Shown here: piece after piece, positions 60,775-64,000 of the stretch
How positions within the stretch are numbered: the first letter of the stretch is position 1
Layout of the letters: each line of letters begins with the position of its first letter
NCBI GenBank assembly: GCA_049652745.1
Contig: JBASEY010000026.1
Location: forward strand, 179,443-243,442
Source of the DNA: JBASEY01 sp049652745
GTDB taxonomy: Bacteria; CSSED10-310
Direction of reading: 5' to 3'
Length of the DNA: 64,000 nucleotides
The notes under the pieces: generated by a model
Seen by the model: the letters and a program-made list of their open reading frames with translations, nothing else
Databases searched by the model: none
What the model was told of the DNA's origin: nothing
Position numbers and translations under genes: made by a program

Positions 60775-60857
60775 GGGGTTTACATCTAAAAAAACGGTTG
60801 AAACGTTCACGACTCATCAGTTCACTATACGATTCACAGGATCGATTTTTCAAGAGA
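60677..60857. repeat. Duplication copy A (start and leader of the glycosyltransferase)
   Basis: Contains the first codons and upstream region of the glycosyltransferase. It is highly similar to 61933-62116 at both ends (gccgatt...tattttttcagg and tatacgattca...caagaga), with a more diverged middle. Confidence 0.8.
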
Positions 60858-60964
60858 AGCGGATTGGCTCTGAATTTTCTTCACGAATGGCGAGGGTTTC
60901 TGCTCCCAACCGAATTCCAGGGTGGCCCATTCGCCTGCCCTGAGAGACACTGCGCCATGATGTC

Positions 60965-61363
60965 TTATGTTTCAGACGAATCCCAGGCCTGAACAACCGA
61001 CAATTCAGGCATAGGATAATGCTTGATATTCAGTGTAAACACTGTTCCACCCGAATCCAGAGCGGTGGCGGCCAGAAAGGCGTCATTAATATCGATTCCG
61101 TGGCTTTTATACCAAGTTCTATACAGTAAAGCAGCGGCATCGACAATCTGTTGATTGACAGACGCAGTTTTGAATTGTGAAAGAAAAAGCATGGTCATGG
61201 TTTCTTCTTCAGGTCTCATAAAAAATACTATTTCTGCCCGCTGCATCGCTCCAATCCAACATTCATATCGGTTATCGTTTAAAATCCCGCTTAAAAACTG
61301 TGTGGCCTTATCTTCGCCACGTAAATGCCATATCAATATATCCGAATCGATGTACGCTCTCAC
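60965..61363 (-). CDS. PIN-domain toxin (VapC-like)
   Basis: 132 residues from a GTG at 61363 that overlaps the antitoxin stop (GTGA). The PIN-domain acidic residues are visible: D6 in Y-I-D-S-D-I-L, E44 in R-A-E-I-V, and D91/D94 in I-D-I-N-D-A-F-L-A-A-T-A. PIN toxins are Mg-dependent ribonucleases acting on tRNA or rRNA. Length is the normal 130. Together with the gene before it, it forms a toxin-antitoxin pair. Target unknown. Confidence 0.9.
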   Translation of the reverse strand: MRAYIDSDILIWHLRGEDKATQFLSGILNDNRYECWIGAMQRAEIVFFMRPEEETMTMLFLSQFKTASVNQQIVDAAALLYRTWYKSHGIDINDAFLAATALDSGGTVFTLNIKHYPMPELSVVQAWDSSET

Positions 61364-61617
61364 ACGAAATGCCTTTTCATCGAATTATTAAACATGTTCC
61401 GAGATTTCCGAACGGTGGTCTCCGCCAATTCATCTCGCGACCATATACCATGGGTTTCTTGAAGAATATCGGTCTTTTTATGTTTTTCGACTTTGTCGAC
61501 ATAAAGTTTTACAGCATCTTCTATCACCTTTTTTTTCGAAACACGTAATTGCTTGGACAATCGGTCGATTTGCAGTATCACTTTTTCATCAAGTCTCGTT
61601 GACAAAATTTTATCCAT
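61360..61617 (-). CDS. Ribbon-helix-helix antitoxin (VapB-like)
   Basis: 85 residues from the ATG at 61617, with GGAGG just upstream; earlier in-frame starts add 19 residues and lie in the promoter. The N-terminus K-I-L-S-T-R-L-D-E-K-V-I-L-Q-I-D-R-L, followed by S-K-K-K-V-I-E-D-A-V, is a ribbon-helix-helix DNA-binding fold. The C-terminal tail, rich in charges and ending in N-M-F-N-N-S-M-K, is the usual toxin-binding region. It should neutralise the PIN toxin and repress their promoter, where a palindrome overlaps the -10 box. Confidence 0.85.
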   Translation of the reverse strand: MDKILSTRLDEKVILQIDRLSKQLRVSKKKVIEDAVKLYVDKVEKHKKTDILQETHGIWSRDELAETTVRKSRNMFNNSMKRHFV

Positions 61618-61633
61618 CCTCCATACCTCCTTT

Positions 61634-61674
61634 CTTACGTAAGTATCATAACGTAAGAATGACGTCCTTATCAA
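61634..61674 (-). promoter_or_regulatory. Toxin-antitoxin promoter with overlapping operator
   Basis: On the minus strand: TTGATA (61674-61669), 18 bases, TATGAT (61650-61645). Over and beside the -10 box lie the perfect palindrome cttacgtaag (61634-61643) and a second acgtaag copy (61651-61657). This is the expected arrangement for autoregulation by a ribbon-helix-helix antitoxin. Confidence 0.7.
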
Positions 61675-61914
61675 GCTGAAATTTGGAAAAAACGGTATCA
61701 GACTGGCTTTTCAGCGTCATCGACCAATAGAATCACTCATTCTTGAGTTCACCCAAGCCGGTGTGGCTGATAAAATCGACATCCTCCACAAAGGGAGAGT
61801 TTTTTCCATTGTGGCTGATGTTTATCCCTTCAATAGCGAGGTTTCTTTTGTCACGCTGAAAAATGTTTCTCCAACTGGGAGAAACCAATGGTGTTGCACA
61901 AGCGAAGTAAGAGC

Positions 61915-62029
61915 TTACAGTGCCGATCGACACTCTGCCGATTGAATGCCTGCAGGCACTCGGCCAGGTATCCGGAAGCATTGTAACAGGGAATGACGAT
62001 ACTGATTTTTTCAAGCATCTGTTTCGGCA
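61915..62029 (-). pseudogene. Truncated duplicate of the glycosyltransferase start
   Basis: Read on the minus strand it encodes L-E-K-I-S-I-V-I-P-C-Y-N-A-S-G-Y-L-A-E, then C-L-Q-A-F-N-R-Q-S-V-D, after which homology to the glycosyltransferase at 59785 stops. The sequence from there to 61680 has no similarity I can see to the rest of that gene. The fragment lacks the metal-binding D-A-D motif, so it cannot be active. Confidence 0.8.
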
Positions 62030-62116
62030 TCGGTGTGTCCATCGAAAAAATGCAGATCAAAAAGACCATAAATCACTGGTCCACTATACGATTCAATGCG
62101 CTGTTTTTACAAGAGA
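61933..62116. repeat. Duplication copy B
   Basis: Partner of the region 60677-60857, in the same orientation. Between the two copies lies the toxin-antitoxin pair. The rest of the 607-base gap 61675-62281 holds no other gene. Confidence 0.8.
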
Positions 62117-62281
62117 TGGTTCGAAATCTACTTTCGAGGGACTATTATTTTTTTATCTTCTTATCGTTTTGCCCTCAATTACGGCATAGACCTGGCGGCT
62201 GGATCAAGCTATAGTTTAGGCGTTGACATGGGCGTATCGGAATGGATAAAAAGCAATTCCGAATGATGGAGGGCACGAACT

Positions 62282-63535
62282 ATGACTATCAGAACCGTTG
62301 CATACATGGTTTTGGCGGTTACGATAACGAGTACGGTGATCGCCGGTGTGGAGTTGCCGGAATGGTTTCCCGGATACTGGTGGTCGATACAGACTCGATT
62401 GGATGTTTCCGGAAAGGATTCAGAAAACGCGAATCAGGTCGATATGGTTTTCGTGGACAATGCGCCCAGATATACCTGTATGGGCACGGCAAAACGACGA
62501 TTGACCCGAGGTTTGCAACGGACATACGACGTTTACGAATTGCAGTATTCGGGAACACTTACCGGGGAAGGAACCGTAAATTTAGAGGGTTTTGGGTCCG
62601 GAATACCGGTTCAACTCCGAAACGGCGCCCATATCGGGGAAACTTGGGTAGACGTCAAGACGCTCGGCACGGTTTATTCCACCCGTCGGATAACGGGTGA
62701 TTTATGGATGTACAGTCTTTTTTCGTGGCGTCGAGTGGGAAATCTTATCGTTGAGTTGACGGAAGAATATGAACCGCCCCGCGATGTGCTGAATTTTCCC
62801 ATTGCGGTCGGCAACCGGTGGACGGACAACATAACACTTTATTATTACGGATATTACGAAGCGAATTATGATTTGGGTTTTGGCGCTGATACGTTGACGG
62901 ATGAATTTGACGATTCCCAAAATTTTGCCCTGGAATTCGATGTCGTAGGCACCGAAATGTTCGAGTCATGGCAGACCTACCGAATTGAAGGCTCCGATCC
63001 GTCTTGGAATGGTCGATTTATGGCGAGATATGCCGATTCGGCAAAAAATCTGGCCTCGTTTACCATGACGGATATCGAGGCGCCTGACCAACGCTTCACT
63101 ATTCATGAATTGGTGATGGAGCTCACCGGGTGTAATACCGATGCCACGCCTCCTCCCACGCCTGATCCATCCCGATCCGGCGTTATGCTCCACCTTAGCA
63201 AGTCGTTTCTGACGCCCGCCGACCTGTTTCGATTGTCATGCACATTGGTGAATGCTGGCCCCGAAGCATCCGTGGATCACTTTGTCATTTTGGATGTTTA
63301 CCAAAATTATTGGTTTTGGCCGGAATGGAGCGAGTCGTTATCATTCGCGACAAAGACCGTAGCTCCAAACAGTGTGTATCCGGATGACGTTCTTTTAACG
63401 TTTATCTGGCCTGACACGGAAGGTGTCGTTCACGATCTTCGTTTTTGGAGTGCGATGCTGCATCATACCACTCAAGAAATATTCGGCGACTATGATGTGA
63501 TCACATGGGGTTATGGAGAAAGCCCGGATCCCTGA
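62282..63535 (+). CDS. Secreted protein with C-terminal FWPxW domain
   Basis: 417 residues, GGAGG ten bases before the ATG. Signal peptide 1-21 (ending in V-I-A-G). Residues 25-290 form a beta-rich domain with many aromatic residues (W-F-P-G-Y-W-W-S, Y-Y-Y-G-Y-Y). I do not recognise it. A short P-P-P-T-P-D-P linker follows. Residues 300-415 are a diverged copy of the domain in the proteins at 2467 and 42431: L-F-R-L-S-C, Y-W-F-W-P-E-W-S, F-W-S-A-M-L and V-I-T-W-G-Y-G. The initial cysteine of the domain is absent. It lies far from the protease cluster. Exported; function unknown. Confidence 0.85.
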   Translation: MTIRTVAYMVLAVTITSTVIAGVELPEWFPGYWWSIQTRLDVSGKDSENANQVDMVFVDNAPRYTCMGTAKRRLTRGLQRTYDVYELQYSGTLTGEGTVNLEGFGSGIPVQLRNGAHIGETWVDVKTLGTVYSTRRITGDLWMYSLFSWRRVGNLIVELTEEYEPPRDVLNFPIAVGNRWTDNITLYYYGYYEANYDLGFGADTLTDEFDDSQNFALEFDVVGTEMFESWQTYRIEGSDPSWNGRFMARYADSAKNLASFTMTDIEAPDQRFTIHELVMELTGCNTDATPPPTPDPSRSGVMLHLSKSFLTPADLFRLSCTLVNAGPEASVDHFVILDVYQNYWFWPEWSESLSFATKTVAPNSVYPDDVLLTFIWPDTEGVVHDLRFWSAMLHHTTQEIFGDYDVITWGYGESPDP

Positions 63536-63750
63536 TTCAAAAATTTAAATCACCTCCATAAGACGAACTAGCAGATTGTACAGCTTAAAGCTTCGGATAC
63601 AAGCGTATGAGTTTTCGTCGTGCAACACCGAGCCGACATAAGACTATAATTTACTTTGAAGACGGTTTGAATTGTCTTATGACTGCCTGTGTTGGGCCAA
63701 GGGATACCTAACCAACGTCAACATCTATGTCAGTGCCAACGTCAATCCAA

Positions 63751-63773
63751 AAATTAGAAGTCTGTCCCCAAAA
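63751..63773 (+). repeat. REP-like element, copy 1
   Basis: Contains attagaagtctgtcccc with A-rich flanks. The 23-base core is identical to copy 2, 173 bases downstream, and related to the three units in gspK. Confidence 0.8.
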
Positions 63774-63923
63774 CTTTTCCGTATTTTACTTCTTTGAACC
63801 GTTGCGCCGTGAGTTTCTGAGAAGTGAAGAGCCTTGCCAGCCTTTTACACAAATCAATAATATACAAGCCATTAAATTTCACTTGTGAATTGTCACAAAG
63901 AATAGCGGTATTTGCGGAGAAAA

Positions 63924-63946
63924 AAATTAGAAGTCTGTCCCCAAAA
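63924..63946 (+). repeat. REP-like element, copy 2
   Basis: Identical over 23 bases to the copy at 63751-63773, same orientation. Such elements are often associated with REP-associated tyrosine transposases, none of which lies in the window. Confidence 0.8.
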
Positions 63947-64000
63947 TTATTTAATTATTTTGTAAACGGAAAATTTCCTTGACCGATGTATGGGAAAGGG

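Larger units (their letters stand above)
63536..64000. other. Intergenic region at the right edge with REP-like repeats
   Basis: 465 bases with no coding frame. It holds two near-identical copies of the agaagtctgtcccc element (listed separately). Otherwise nothing is recognised; a gene or transposase relative may lie just beyond the window. Confidence 0.6.

Noticed and set aside
61733..62014. 93-codon minus-strand frame in the duplication copy B gap
   Set aside because: Its first part is the reverse frame of the glycosyltransferase remnant. The rest shows no family and has no start signal. It may be decayed sequence.
1..64000. CRISPR arrays, tRNA and rRNA genes
   Set aside because: No spaced identical repeats of 25-37 bases, no cloverleaf with TTCRA and CCA end, and no rRNA-like segment was recognised by reading; a covariance-model search could still find a diverged tRNA.

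Overview
The window looks like a chromosomal segment of an anaerobic, diderm (Gram-negative type) bacterium from an uncultured lineage; I cannot name the phylum. The diderm call rests on a type II secretion operon with an outer-membrane secretin and on a lipoprotein. The anaerobe call rests on a class III ribonucleotide reductase with its radical activase, an aldehyde:ferredoxin oxidoreductase and several 4Fe-4S proteins. Proline/threonine-rich linkers and dockerin and cohesin-like modules mark a lineage that builds modular secreted proteins.

Layout. 1-6.8 kb: the end of a methyltransferase, a 4Fe-4S protein, a lipoprotein and a cohesin-like secreted protein that share a domain, a four-domain S1 protein, a small ferredoxin, signal peptidase I and a solitary Fis-type DNA-binding protein. 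7-18 kb: a plus-strand run starting with a two-subunit iron-sulfur/FAD amine-type dehydrogenase, then an M16 protease, an ECF-sigma-like protein, uncharacterised proteins, a tungsten-type aldehyde oxidoreductase and a class II aldolase. 18.5-27.8 kb: a minus-strand type II secretion operon (C-D-E-F-I-J-K-L-M) without recognisable GspG or GspH. 28-34 kb: nrdD, a glutaredoxin and nrdG, a PCC-domain protein, and an ATP-grasp-like protein beside a DUF169 protein. 34.4-48.7 kb: four very large secreted proteases, one gingipain-like (C25) and three tandem subtilisin-like (S8) paralogues. Three of the four carry dockerins, and one subtilase carries a different C-terminal domain that also occurs in the cohesin-like protein and in the last gene. 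49-60.8 kb: an aminopeptidase-T-like protein, glycosyltransferases, ComEA and ComEC, a GGDEF/HD-GYP pair and a polyprenyl glycosylphosphotransferase. 61-64 kb: a VapBC-type toxin-antitoxin pair inside a partial duplication, one more secreted protein and REP-like repeats.

How the parts may fit. The strongest systems-level signal is a dispersed cohesin/dockerin toolkit attached to proteases rather than to carbohydrate enzymes. It consists of a cohesin-like protein with a proline/threonine linker (2.5-4.1 kb), a C25 protease with both a dockerin and a cohesin-like C-terminus, and two dockerin subtilases. All carry signal peptides and lie in the same window as a type II secretion operon. A fossil dockerin end just downstream of the middle subtilase suggests that its dockerin was replaced by the FWPxW domain. 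Assembly into a surface protease complex is inference. Domain homology is seen by direct comparison of the translations within this window.
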